From assembly GCA_010645155.1 (NCBI GenBank), contig JAAGOF010000323.1:143391-207390 (forward strand): a stretch of DNA of 64,000 nucleotides, read 5' to 3'. Shown one piece after another: positions 50,768 to 60,218 of the stretch. The stretch is from Tigriopus japonicus (lineage: Eukaryota > Arthropoda > Copepoda > Harpacticoida > Harpacticidae). Made by a program: the position numbers and the translations under genes. The notes under the pieces are model-generated. The model had not been told where the DNA came from and ran no database searches. It was given only the letters and a program-made list of their open reading frames with translations. The stretch's first letter is position 1. Each line of letters starts with the position of its first letter.

Positions 50768-51536
50768 TCATCGAGGCCTTAAAAGAGACTTGTTCACTCG
50801 CTTGAGAGACTTTCGGCCAGTTCGGAAGAAGATCAGGAACATGTGATGAAGGATCTCGAACACCGTCACCAAACTGCATCCCATTGTCAGTCCCAAGATG
50901 CCTCCCACATTAGCAATGAACCAGATGACCGGGATCCGCTGATCACGCTTGATTTGAGTCACAGCCGGGTCCTTGATGTACACGTTGACCAGTGCCAAAT
51001 TCTCTCTGGCATACGCATACATGGCACTCATCAGAGCCTGATCCTTGAGTAGCGTGGTCTGTTGGGTCTCCAGAATGTACTCATCCTCATCCGGAGTCCG
51101 TCCGTCAATTTGCAACGATCCTTTCACGCATAATCGCGATTCGTTCCGGAACACGAGGGTGCAAATGTTGGGATATCTTTCTTCTAAAGTCACGTTCTTC
51201 TTGGTGCGACAAGTCGACAAGAGCTTATGGTACAAGATGCAGAATTCCGGTCCAAGGGTGAAGGTGTTCTGATTTGGGAACACGGACGTGGTGACGGCCA
51301 TTTTGTTCGTCTGATCCTGACATGAAGAGTAACAGGGACGGGACACACCTTGACTATCTTCGGCATGGGTATGCGAGCCAATGTCCATTAAGATGGAGTT
51401 CATGCATAATAAACTCGTGCCCGCACAAATGGCCGGATAATCGTCGTAAGCCAGGGTATGGAAGAATGGAACACACTGGCAAGTTTGAATAATTTTATGG
51501 TACGTGGCAGAGAACAAGCAATTCGAGAGCCCATAT
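50768..51536 (-). CDS. DEG/ENaC last exon: cysteine-rich thumb, TM2, C-terminus
   Basis: This 769-bp terminal exon has acceptor TTGCTTTCAG/A; the A joins the AG of exon 4 to make an arginine codon before YGLSNC. It holds the most diagnostic part of the family: CLFSATYHKIIQTCQCVPFF (the C...CxCxPxx motif), further cysteines of the thumb, then LVNVYIKDPAVTQIKRDQ leading into TM2. TM2 carries GGILGLTMGCSLVTVFEI, with GCS as the G-x-S filter and the conserved glutamate. A short basic cytoplasmic tail (RTGRKSLKRVNK) ends at a TGA. The thumb has an extra stretch (GSHTHAEDSQGVSRPCYSS) that looks longer than in vertebrate ASICs. Several opposite-strand ORFs here are shadows. Confidence 0.95.
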
Positions 51537-54500
51537 CTGAAAGCAAGAGCAGAGTCAACCGCGGGTCTCAATGATTGGAACAGATTGGATCGGATTTGCT
51601 CTTCCCCAAAGAGCCTCAAGAGTGAAAAATGGGATTGTCTGAGTGAGGGTTTGGGCCTTGGGCGTGTGTCTAGTGCACGTGTACTTTGCGAAATTGTGCT
51701 TGTCTGGCGGTGATATTTATGGTTTCAATGCCACCCAAGCTGTTTTCTCTTGTCTGGTGGTGGAAATAAGGTCTAATGATTTGAGTCAGTCAGGATGGTT
51801 GGGGGTAATCGGGTAATCGAGTTACCCATTTCATTGAAATTAAATGCCTTGTCCCAAAGGCAACATCTGGATCTGGTTGTTATTTACAGATTGAATCTTG
51901 CAGACGCAATGAGGAAAAATAATTGCTTCGACGGGAGAATAGACATGTACAGTAATTTATTTTACTTAGGCTGCGATATTGCCTTGTTTGTATTTTGAAT
52001 ATTGAAAAATATTGATTTGGTTTGAAATTTTAACTTATTTCACAAGATGGTTGATCAAATAGCAGTTGCAATTTTCGCGAAATTTACTGACCCAAGAACC
52101 CTCGCCATTTTGCAATTACTTTTATTGCATTCTAGTGTCTCTTTAGAAATTAATATCACTCAACACAAAGTCCCTTTTCTCGAGTGAAGACCTTAAATTA
52201 TGAGTTTCATCAGAGACAGATTTGCCCGGGCTGTTCAATGAACAGTGTTTCAAGATTGAGAAGAACGTAAGTAACGAGGTAATTAATTGATTTTGGAGCC
52301 TTCCATGAGCAATTTTGTTTTGAGAACGGCCACCATGTGTCCTGACAAACTAAAGGTTGGCATTCTCAAGAAAATCATTTAACCCATTAGTGCTTCTTAC
52401 TGATGAAAATAATTGGAAGCAAATTTCCACTGTTTTGACACAAATGACCTTTCTTCCCGAAGAACAAAAAAGACCTTAGTTTTTTGTGAGGCTTTCTGGA
52501 TTAGGGTTAAAGCTTTAGCTCTCTCAGATACAGAAAATATTCATGTAACATGTCTCGTAAATATATGTCGAAAATCTTCTTTCGCCAAAAGAAAACGACA
52601 AATCTTTTGTCATTTAATTTAGATTTTGTGTGTAACTGTACTAATTTTATTACTCCCATGAAGTGGACGTTTTCCAAGGTTTCTCATAGAAAAATATAAT
52701 AAAGGTCTTGTACCATTCCACATCGTTCATCTCACCTATATAACTCTTGGGGCAAGTATTTGAATCTAAATTCATCGTCAAAATAGCACTTTCTTTCCGT
52801 GGGTGTGAATCTCTCTCGAGCCTCATCCGTTGTCAAAGTCAATGTGGGTGTAACCGACAATTGTGTCACGAAACCCGGACTTATATCCACATCGGACAAA
52901 GCCATGATGGGCTGATCCATATGGTGATGAATGGCCAACTTGAATCCCTCTCCACGTTGCGGTGAAAATCCATAGTCGTACACCTAAAAGTCAAGGTTGC
53001 GTTGAGTCGTTGAGCACTTGTTCCGCGCTTGAACACAATGATTGTGGAACATGATTAAGAGAACCAAAAGAAGGATGAGTGATACCGGTTTTTGCGATCG
53101 ACGCTGACATTGATACCCGCCAAATTATAATGATACCGGTGTTGCACCCACCAAGACAGACACCGGATCTGAAAGTGCTTATGGAGTATTTTTGTATTTT
53201 TCGAAGAACCGCGAAACCATGTCAGTGCCAACACCAAACGCAAATATCGACACAGACACCAAAAGTTAATTGAATCAGTTGATGTCGGTGCCGACACCTC
53301 AACATCGACACCGGTTTTTTTTTTGCCCACCCTTAAACTAAAGGACAAAGAAAGCGTAGATTAGAGACAGAAGCGGCACAATACCTTTGCAACGAAGAAA
53401 TAGGTGTCTGTAGTGATGGGAACAATCCAATCACCAATCATTTTCACGATAGGTTGCCCAAGTAGGTCTACCAATAAGCCTTCAGGGTCTAGCATTTTTC
53501 AGTTAAATGCAATGAGGAACAAAGAAAGCTTTCTTCTGAAGGCGAAAGCAAATGGCACCCCTTGCTTTATTCGACCTATTCGACTTTGGATCAGGGGCGC
53601 TATGCAAAGGGAACTTGCTTCTTGATTTTACAAGATGGTGCACCATGTAAGAGGTTGGAAGGAACTATCCCAATAGTAAAATATTCAATGAATTGAGGAA
53701 GTCATCATCAGTTGAACACACGTTTATTCTGCCCCGATTTGACTCGGGTTGCTCGTATTTAAAGGGATGGTGGTAAGTACAAATAACAGGAATGAGCACA
53801 TGATCAATGAGTCGAGAGCTCAAGATTCTAATCATACCAGAGGTGATGGTAAACCTAAAGCTAGCAACCTCGCGTGAGAAAGATTGAAATCTGGGATTTT
53901 TCCATCAGTAGTTGTGTGCTTATCTTTGGCATGAAAATTAAATTTTTTGAGCTATCCAGTTTTGAGTAGTCATGATTTGATTTCCATTTTGTATCAATAG
54001 AAAATATCGGATGTTCAAGACAGACTCAATTTCAGTCAAAAAGTTCATTTCAAATCCACGGATGAGAAAAGTGCTATCGTGTCAAACCAATCACTTGGGC
54101 CATGGATTGAACTATGAAGATAAATCGCTTTCCAGCAGACGTCTGGGATTGGGATTTTTTGTTCAACTCAGCATTGTCTCCAGATTCAGGGTCAAAGTGC
54201 ACAATCAGAGAGTCACTGGTGGTCTTAAATGGGCTCGTTCCAGACACGTCTTGGCATAACGTCCCTCTAACTCAAATAGATTATGACCAAGCTCTCGAAA
54301 TTATATTCTCGTGACTCTTTTACTCTCGTGGTTAAATCACTATGCCTAGAAATAGAGAGATCGCCGTTGAGACTTCCATTCAACATATAAGAGAATTGGT
54401 TCTTATAGTGATTGCACGGAAAAGCTACGAAAATATCAGCTATCATCATGGTCCAAAAGTGTCTCTATCCCCATAATGGCGGGATTCTAGACATGTCTTG

Positions 54501-57500
54501 GCAGGACGACCGTTTAATTCCGAAAGATTATGACCCTGTTCTTGAGAAACTAATTCTACTGTAATATTTTTCGATGAACAACCAAGACAGTTGTAACGAA
54601 ATTAAAGAAATTCGTTTTTTGCAAACGCACTTGTAACGTTTTCTTGTGAATGAAAAAAAGACTCTTCAAAGTGCAAACTATTTCTCTTTTCTATCATTTC
54701 CAAAGAACTGAACTGAGTTTTTGAAGAAAATTGCAGCAAAATAATATTCAACCATGACGGAAAAAAAATCTTCAACTATTCAAACAAAAAAACATTAAAA
54801 ACCTGATAATTAGGGTTCGGGCAAAAAGTGCAAATTAGTTCCTTACCAAAAGAAGTTACCAAAAGGCGCAAAAAAGTACCCAAAAGTGCAAAACAAAGTG
54901 CAGAAAAAGGCTGAAAGTGTAAATAAATGTCAAACAAAGGGCAAATAACTTACATTTGAATTTAAAAAGTCAGTCAAAGTCAGAGTTCCCACGGCGCTTC
55001 ATTGAGCTGGAAAAGCCATTTTTAAGTTTTAAAGACATTTGAGACCTGTTTTAAGGCAAAGAGACAATGCCACACATGAAACTGAGTTCTATTTATTAGG
55101 TCACGGGGCAAAAATTGAAATGAAGTTATTTAGAATTAAGCCGATTTTCTAATATGGCTTAACCAAAATTCTATTTCGTCCTTTGAGAAATTTTTTCGAA
55201 AAGTGACATTGTAAATTGAACGGAATAAATTGAATAAATTGAACAGATTTCACCAGTATTTGAGACGATCCGCGACCTAATTATGCCTATCGGTTGTGTT
55301 ACAGAAAATATTCATGAATGTGTTTCAAGCATGTTTTAACCAACATTACTTCAATTTTGGTCTGTGACCTAATTGCGGAACTCAATTTCATTTACGGCAT
55401 AGTCTCTACACCTCAAAATTGGGCTCAAATATCTTAAGACCTTAAACATGATTTATCCAGCTCAATTGAGAGCTGTGTACAGTTTCATTGACATCTCCTT
55501 GGCTTAATATTTTTAAGTTTAGAAGGCCTTCCTTTAGAAATAGCGATCTTAGTAAGCAATCAAGAGAGTGGGATAATCTTGTTAAACCCAAGACCGAAAA
55601 TTCACCGTGAGGCTTATGTCTGAAATGTACATTTCTTCCAGGTGTTGAGAATGTTTCCTTGCAAATGGAAGCTTTTTAAACAAGTTCAAGATTTGATCTT
55701 AAAACTCAAATATTTTCAAAAAAATTTAAGAATTTCAAAACAAAAAAAGATCTTTACCGTTTGTGAATTTTGGCCAAACTCGTAAATAAAAGTGCAAATA
55801 AAGGTGAAAAGTGCAAAAAGGAAAAAAATGTCTTTATATTACCAAAAAATATGTTTATACTATTTGCCCGTCCCTACTGAGAATAGAGGAAAAGTGAGAC
55901 TCCTCAACCTCTCTTTCCACTTGTCCACTTTTCAGTGGTTCTGTGCCTCATGACAATTTCTGCATGATGTTCTTTGGCTAGACAAAAGCTTGTGCTGTCT
56001 CTAACTTTCACAATTAAAATTTTGTCACGAATCAAGGACTTGCGTTTTAATTTAAAATTACGTTTGATACTAAGCAATGAAATGCTCGACCATGAAAGTT
56101 CAAAATACAACGTTGCACATCTAGTGTGACTTTGAAAATATTGCAATTATTGGACAAACATTCAGTCAGGCGTAAAATGTCTTGTGATTAATCTAGAACT
56201 GCAGCAATTCTTTTTTCTCTTCTCAAAATCGTTTGGTAGCTTAGGAATCGTTTTGTTCGGAGAGATTCAACTTTGTGACTCATGAGCCAACTTTCAGTGT
56301 ACGGTACGGTGAGTCTTTTGTTTGCTTATACAACGATACCTATAGGTCTCCCTGGCTTACATAAAATACCATAGACTTTTTTCCTTTGAGCTTCGACCAT
56401 GCCTTGAAGGGACTTCTGTGAGTGTGCTTAAAACTATGTTGTGAGTAGTTCATTGTCACTTGTATCAAGATCGTCAGCAAATACTGAAGAACCAGTAGGT
56501 ATCTTAAAAAGAAAGTAAACTTTTGTGTTAGATTTTAGAAGGTATAACTTCACATTTGAGATTAAAGTTCGGTTGAGCTGAAAATTGAAATTTGATGCCC
56601 ATCGAACAAAAATTCAGAAAAAAACGAATTATTTGTTAGATCATATTTCAGCTGGTTCATAAGACTCTTGGTAAGTGCTGAATTGGTCAGTTATAGAAAG
56701 CTTAACAAACAAAAAATCAATGTTGCAGATGAGAAAGACCGGGTCCTAAAGGGTTCAATTTTAGCTTAATTTCAGTCATCCTCCTTGTAAAATGCATTAT
56801 TTGCTCTCACCTCTGTGTCTAAGAGAATTGAGAGTCCATTCTCCTTGCCCAATTGAATCCCCGGTTGAATTGTGGGTGTGAAGTTCTTCATGAGAAGGGC
56901 AAAAGGGATCTGTTCCAATTCTCGGTCAAATGTGATTTGTGGCTTAATGAGAGTGCACAGACCATAATCCGTGCCAAAGAATGGAAGGAGACTTGTGAAC
57001 TTTTGAGTATCTTTGGCAATTCGACGATACGAGGCACTCAACACGAAGTTTTCACCTAAAAAGAATGAAGAAGAGATAATTGACGCAACCCTTAGGGAAA
57101 AAATCTTTTTTTTTCTTAATCATGGTCCATTTGCAGTCGAAAACCAAGCGGACCATCGTTACTACGAAATTCAATCCGTGGGATGGAGCATTATTAGATT
57201 CCATAGATGAACTGTAAATTCATGGTGAACCTGTCCCAGTTTCAACAATTAGAGATTGATATTTCATTTGTGAGAAAAACTCTAAATGCACTTTTTATTT
57301 GCAGTTTCATACTTAAGTTTTTCGCTCTGTTTGACACTTTTTGCGCACTTTTCGGATAAGTCTATTGATAACCAAGTTTTTGTAGTAGAATATGATTTTT
57401 TTTATTTTTTTTTGGGGGGGGGCAGATTTCTTATAACCGTTACAAGGAATGGGATTCCCTGTAAAGAGTGTTAATGATTAATATAGTTTTTATAATTAAC

Positions 57501-59892
57501 GTTTGTACGAAATTTGATCAAGCAATGAGTTACTCTACCCCCACAAAACTCATTCCATGGAAAAAGATAATCAATTCAAAACGGAAAAAAATGAAGAGAG
57601 TCCTTCTAATCCTAAACTTGTCGAAAAATGTGAAAATTTTCTCAAAGGCCAAAATAAATGGGAGGATAATAAGGGAGGAGACGTGGCGTCGTGGTTAGCG
57701 CAGTTTCCTATAGTGAGAGAGGTCCCAGGTTCGATTCTCCTCCCCGACCTTTCTCAAGGAAACTTTTAGACGCTAATTCACACCCACAGACGGAGAACCA
57801 TTCTGATACCGGACATGAGAATGCCTATCGGAACAATTTGGACGATGTGATGGCTGGCTTCGCTGGCCGGGCGAGACTCAACCCTCCGACCCTAGCACCA
57901 ACAATCCAAAAAAATGAGAATTGACAATTGTTGAACAAAAAGTCTTATTTTTCATAAAAAATAAAGAAAATTATTAAAATTTCCCCAAGGCCCAGAAAAT
58001 TTAAATTTTGCCCATTTCTGCACAAATAAATGATTTTTTTTGTTGTATTTTTTGCGGATTTTCCAATACCGCTACAAGGAATGCGATTCCCTGTAAACAA
58101 GGATTTCTCCCGACAGCTTCAATCCGACCCCCAACAGGATTCGAACCTACGCCGTCTGGGGAAGCACTTACACTCACTCGGCACTTACAAGAACGCATTA
58201 GTACGCGCGGCCACTCTGGCTTCTCTATTTTTTTTTAATTCTTCTCTAATTATCTATTTTTTATTGTTTATATAATATAATTATTTGATTAATAATTGAC
58301 AAATCAATTTTTCAGTTCCTAATCCGGCCCTTAGTAAACGCTTCTTTATCGTTTGTCTGGTGCCAGTCCAGGTCTTTTTTTTGAAAACTAGGCAAAAAAG
58401 TATCTTCACAAAAAAAGAAAATTGAGTTGTGAAGATCAATAACCTATTATTAGATTGTGGTGGAAATACCCGTCCTTGAAAAGCCGTGTTCCAAGAAAGA
58501 CCCATCCATTATCAACCACCAAAGTGGTTTGGAGCCATTGGTTTGTGGTTCTGATTTTGTTAACTTCGGACAATAACCACGCATTTTCGGTGTGGACTTC
58601 TTAAAAGAGATTCACTTTTTTACATCAAAGAGGAAAACGATGAATGCGAAAAATGTACCAAATTCTAATGAAAGAGTTTATTGAGCGTTACTTAATGTAA
58701 CAACAAAACTATCAAGTTTTGAATCGATTGTTCTGCTTTTGGATAAGACCAAGGATCTAAGAATGACAAAAAGCGGAATAAAGTAAGCGAAAAGATCCCT
58801 GGAATAATATTGTTTCAAATATGAAATGTTTTAAAAATATTTCTCCAATCTTCCTCTTTTTTAATATCTTTGGCTGTTTCAAGAACACTTGAATATTTTC
58901 TTTATTTTGATGCAGGGAAAATTATTTCAGGAAAGTTTGAGGGAAATAAACTAAGGGCCAATGCACAATATGGCGTAACCAAAAAGAACCAAAATTATCA
59001 AAATGTCTTCAAAAGGGCATTTGTACTGAAGCTAAACATTAATAAAAATAAAAAATTATATCTTTTGTCGTAAACGTAAAAAACTGCACTATCTATTAAG
59101 GCAAATAGAAAATTCTATTTCTAAATTAGTTATGTGACAAGAGTGCTTCCAAGAACGACATGCAACATTAAATCTATCAAAAATTTATTGGATAAATTAG
59201 TACTACAGACGAAATCATCAAATGATGGTGATGCTTTTTAAATATACATTTTAAATATTCGGCTTATTTTTCATATATTATGGCTTTTTGAAGAAAATAC
59301 ATATTAAATATTTTGTCACTTTTTGCAAATATTTTTCCGGGCCCTAATGATGAAGAATATTTTATTTCCCGAGGGTTTTTCTTTCAATGGGCCGAAAATT
59401 TAACCCCCTTTGGTCCCTGTAACGCATCTGTGAGTCGATTTCCTTACCCATTTCTTGCACAGCCAATGTCTTGAAATACCATCCTGCTTCCGAGATATAA
59501 GTCTCATTGGCAAAGCTTTCCCATTTGAGAAGATCCCGCTCATTGAAAGCCTTTTGTCTGTAGGGAGTACTCTCGCACATGAGATCTCCGAGGATGCCTT
59601 TCTTCAGCACGTCTTTACTGGAAAAAATGGCCTTGACAGCCTTCAATAAAGAGTTTATTGGCATGAAGCAATATTCAATCCCATATGATTAGGCTCAAAG
59701 CAGCAGTTCGTTCCACTTACCTTTAAGAGGTCGGGTTCGAGTGGTTTATTGGCACCAAAATAGGCCTGCTTGAGCACCGCTCTCAAAAGAGTCTCATTTT
59801 GGGATAGGCCCACCTCGCGAAATAACGAACTCCGACCTTGATTGATATTACATAAGGTCACGGAAGGGAAGAACACTTTTTGGAGGGAACCC
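50768..59892 (-). CDS. DEG/ENaC sodium channel subunit, five exons, N-terminus missing
   Basis: This gene encodes a subunit of a trimeric, amiloride-sensitive cation channel of the plasma membrane (degenerin/ENaC/ASIC/pickpocket family). Exons on the minus strand, in order, are 59892-59721, 59640-59448, 57055-56811, 52983-52736 and 51536-50768; introns are about 80, 2392, 3827 and 1199 bp. Every junction has AG/GT ends and the phases match across all four introns, giving about 541 residues plus a stop. Seen in order: the post-TM1 motif FPSVTLCN, ectodomain motifs FGTDYGLC and NGLSILLD, GFKLAIH, PTERKCYF, then YGLSNC, CQCVPFF, a long cysteine-rich segment, and TM2 with GGILGLTMGCSLVTVFEI, which carries the G-x-S selectivity filter. 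The family is normally 500-650 residues with a cytoplasmic N-terminus and TM1; these are absent here and should lie upstream. No stop or frameshift was seen, so the gene looks functional. Subtype and ligand cannot be told from this sequence. Confidence 0.9.
52736..52983 (-). CDS. DEG/ENaC ectodomain exon 4 (GFK...ERKC)
   Basis: This 248-bp exon has acceptor CTTTTAG/GTGTAC and donor TATAG/GTGAGA, in phase with both neighbours. It encodes GEGFKLAIHHHMDQP, the typical GFK(V/L)xIH strand followed by a proline, then a beta-ball segment with PGFVTQLSVTPT and a stretch ending FTPTERKCYFDDEF, the conserved (S/T)PxxRxC element. The cysteine begins the disulfide ladder continued in the next exon. The 3.8-kb intron upstream contains a 1.07-kb hAT-like element and an ACCGGT-rich repeat. 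Confidence 0.92.
53076..53335. repeat. ACCGGT/GACACC-rich repeat, possible MITE
   Basis: About 260 bp are dominated by variants of GATACCGGT, ACACCGGTT, GACACCGG and TCGACACAGACACC in both orientations. The right end reads ACCGGTTTTTTTTTTGCCCACCC and the left GATACCGGTTTTTGCG, which could be poor inverted ends. No target duplication was recognised. It lies in the channel-gene intron between exons 3 and 4. Confidence 0.5.
54110..54565 (+). repeat. weak diverged direct repeat
   Basis: GACACGTCTTGGCATAACGT...CAAATAGATTATGACCAAGCTCT (around 54243-54296) is echoed at 54490-54545 by GACATGTCTTGGCAGGACGA...GAAAGATTATGACCCTGTTC. The repeat is about 245 bp apart and old; no function is evident. It lies in the channel intron. 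Confidence 0.45.
54811..55876. mobile_element. hAT-like element, TIR TAGGG(A/T)(C/T)CGGGCAAA
   Basis: This 1066-bp element begins TAGGGTTCGGGCAAAAAGTG and ends with the inverted partner (...TATTTGCCCGTCCCTA). The flanking octamers CTGATAAT (54803-54810) and CTGAGAAT (55877-55884) match at 7 of 8 bases, fitting the 8-bp duplication of hAT elements. The subterminal regions are rich in GTGCAAATAAA-type motifs. No transposase ORF remains, so it is non-autonomous or decayed. It lies inside the intron between channel exons 3 and 4. The interior matches 131-700. Confidence 0.85.
56483..56720. mobile_element. weak foldback-family relic in channel intron
   Basis: Blocks such as AGAAGGTATAACTTCAC and GGTTGAGCTGAAAATTGAAA follow the order seen in the CAAGAA foldback elements (AGAAGGCATAACTTTTCA, TTGAGCTGAAATTTGAAA). 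The central stem is absent. It is heavily diverged. Confidence 0.4.
56811..57055 (-). CDS. DEG/ENaC ectodomain exon 3
   Basis: This 245-bp exon has an acceptor after a T-rich tract (CTTTTTAG/GTGAAA) and a donor GAG/GTGAGA. Its two leading bases complete the glycine codon from exon 2, and it ends on a codon boundary. It encodes FGTDYGLCTLIKP, matching the conserved YG.C.TF element of the DEG/ENaC palm, followed by NGLSILLDTE, matching the conserved (N/G)GLxLxL(D/N) beta strand. The preceding intron of about 2.4 kb has been invaded by a LINE tail, two SINE-like elements and a hAT-like relic. Confidence 0.9.
57405..57533 (-). mobile_element. LINE 3' tail fragment in channel-gene intron
   Basis: About 130 bp match the LINE 3' end of 62014-62130, including the exact GGAATGGGATTCC palindrome and the following GTAAAGAG...TTAATGATTAATA. 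On the plus strand it begins with a run of T and ten G, the complement of the C-rich, A-rich tail. It stops abruptly at GAGTTACT, so only the UTR is retained. It lies in the intron between exons 2 and 3 of the DEG/ENaC gene. Confidence 0.85.
57673..57925 (+). mobile_element. tRNA-headed SINE-like element (A and B boxes)
   Basis: An RNA polymerase III A box TGGTTAGCGCAG (57692-57703) and B box GGTTCGATTC (57728-57737) are spaced as in a tRNA. The sequence does not close into a standard cloverleaf, so it is tRNA-derived and not a tRNA gene. A GC-richer body unlike its surroundings follows to about 57925 and ends A-rich. It sits next to, and opposite to, a LINE tail in an intron. Exact ends and duplications were not found. 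Confidence 0.6.
58030..58220 (-). mobile_element. tRNA-Leu-like SINE with LINE-derived 3' tail
   Basis: Read on the minus strand, the element starts at 58220 with GCCAGAGTGGCCGCGCG (A-box region), has a perfect B box GGTTCGAATCC (58147-58137), a short linker, and ends with about 44 bp (58097-58054) that match the 3' end of the LINE at 62014-62057 with two mismatches by eye, then an A-rich tail. The head resembles a long-variable-arm tRNA, most like tRNA-Leu. The build, a pol III promoter head plus a partner-LINE tail, is that of a classic tail-sharing SINE. Confidence 0.75.
58800..59346. mobile_element. hAT-like relic, TAGGGCYCGG family
   Basis: The right end TTTTTCCGGGCCCTA at 59346 and the interior match the 7656-8594 element. 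The left end is lost or beyond recognition. It lies in the channel-gene intron between exons 2 and 3, about 100 bp from the donor of exon 2. Confidence 0.65.
59448..59640 (-). CDS. DEG/ENaC ectodomain exon 2
   Basis: This 193-bp exon follows an 80-bp intron. The acceptor is read at TTGAAG/GCT; an alternative acceptor nine bases further on (TCAAG/GCC) keeps the same frame, so three residues at the start are uncertain. The donor is ATGG/GTAAGG. The exon ends one base into a codon, matching the next exon. It encodes a segment with KDVLKKGILGDLMCE and KWESFANETYISEAGWYF, in the variable extracellular finger region; the N-x-T in FANETY is a possible N-glycosylation site. Identity rests on the in-frame position between the flanking DEG/ENaC exons, since this part of the family is poorly conserved. 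Confidence 0.75.
59721..59892 (-). CDS. DEG/ENaC exon with post-TM1 motif
   Basis: The exon is 172 bp. The acceptor is a pyrimidine-rich tract ending in CAG (59893-59895); the donor is AAG/GTAAGT. The first base completes a codon started upstream and the exon ends on a codon boundary. It encodes VFFPSVTLCNINQGR, the hallmark that follows TM1 in DEG/ENaC proteins, then a charged stretch (SQNETLLRAVLKQAYFGANK) typical of the finger/knuckle start. Because TM1 normally lies 15-30 residues before FPSVTLCN, at least one further coding exon must lie upstream. An ATG-started ORF running through the acceptor from 59963 is probably intron read-through. Confidence 0.88.
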
Positions 59893-60150
59893 CTGAATTG
59901 GAGAGAAAAGGAAACAATCGGTATTGAGGGCACTCGCGCAGATGTAATTCGATCAAAATTCATTCAAGCTTAATTGGTCGGAACTTAACTGCAGGTGAAA
60001 AAAGAACTTTAATGACTTTGGTATCAATTTCACTCAGATTGTCGAGTTCGTTGAAATTGTGCCCATAAAAGTCTAGACTTTAGGGATATAGATATCTGAT
60101 CCCATTTGCCCTCTCAAATCCCCTGATTTGTGTTCAGTGTGCGCACTCAC

Positions 60151-60215
60151 CTTGGCATAAATTCGATCTCCCGAACCAAGATTGAATTTGAATTTTTTCT
60201 CATCCGCCTTAAGGC
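60151..60215 (-). CDS. possible upstream DEG/ENaC linker exon
   Basis: A good donor (CCAAG/GTGAGT, intron from 60150) lies 260 bp upstream of the FPSVTLCN exon, and one frame leaves two bases (AG) that would complete its first codon as arginine. That frame reads NSILVREIEFMPR before the join and is open back to a stop at 60216-60218. Its spacing suits the short TM1-to-FPSVT linker. No convincing acceptor and no hydrophobic TM1 segment are visible, and another frame of the same stretch is equally open, so this is a guess. Confidence 0.25.
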
Positions 60216-60218
60216 TCA

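Noticed and set aside
50843..51713. Plus-strand frames over the channel's last exon
   Set aside because: They are antisense shadows of a clearly conserved minus-strand exon.
57673..57755. Possible functional tRNA gene
   Set aside because: A and B boxes are present, but the T-arm and acceptor do not pair as a cloverleaf and a longer SINE-like body follows.
59655..59963. ATG-started ORF at 59963 as the true channel start
   Set aside because: The frame runs through a good splice acceptor and would give a channel with no TM1.
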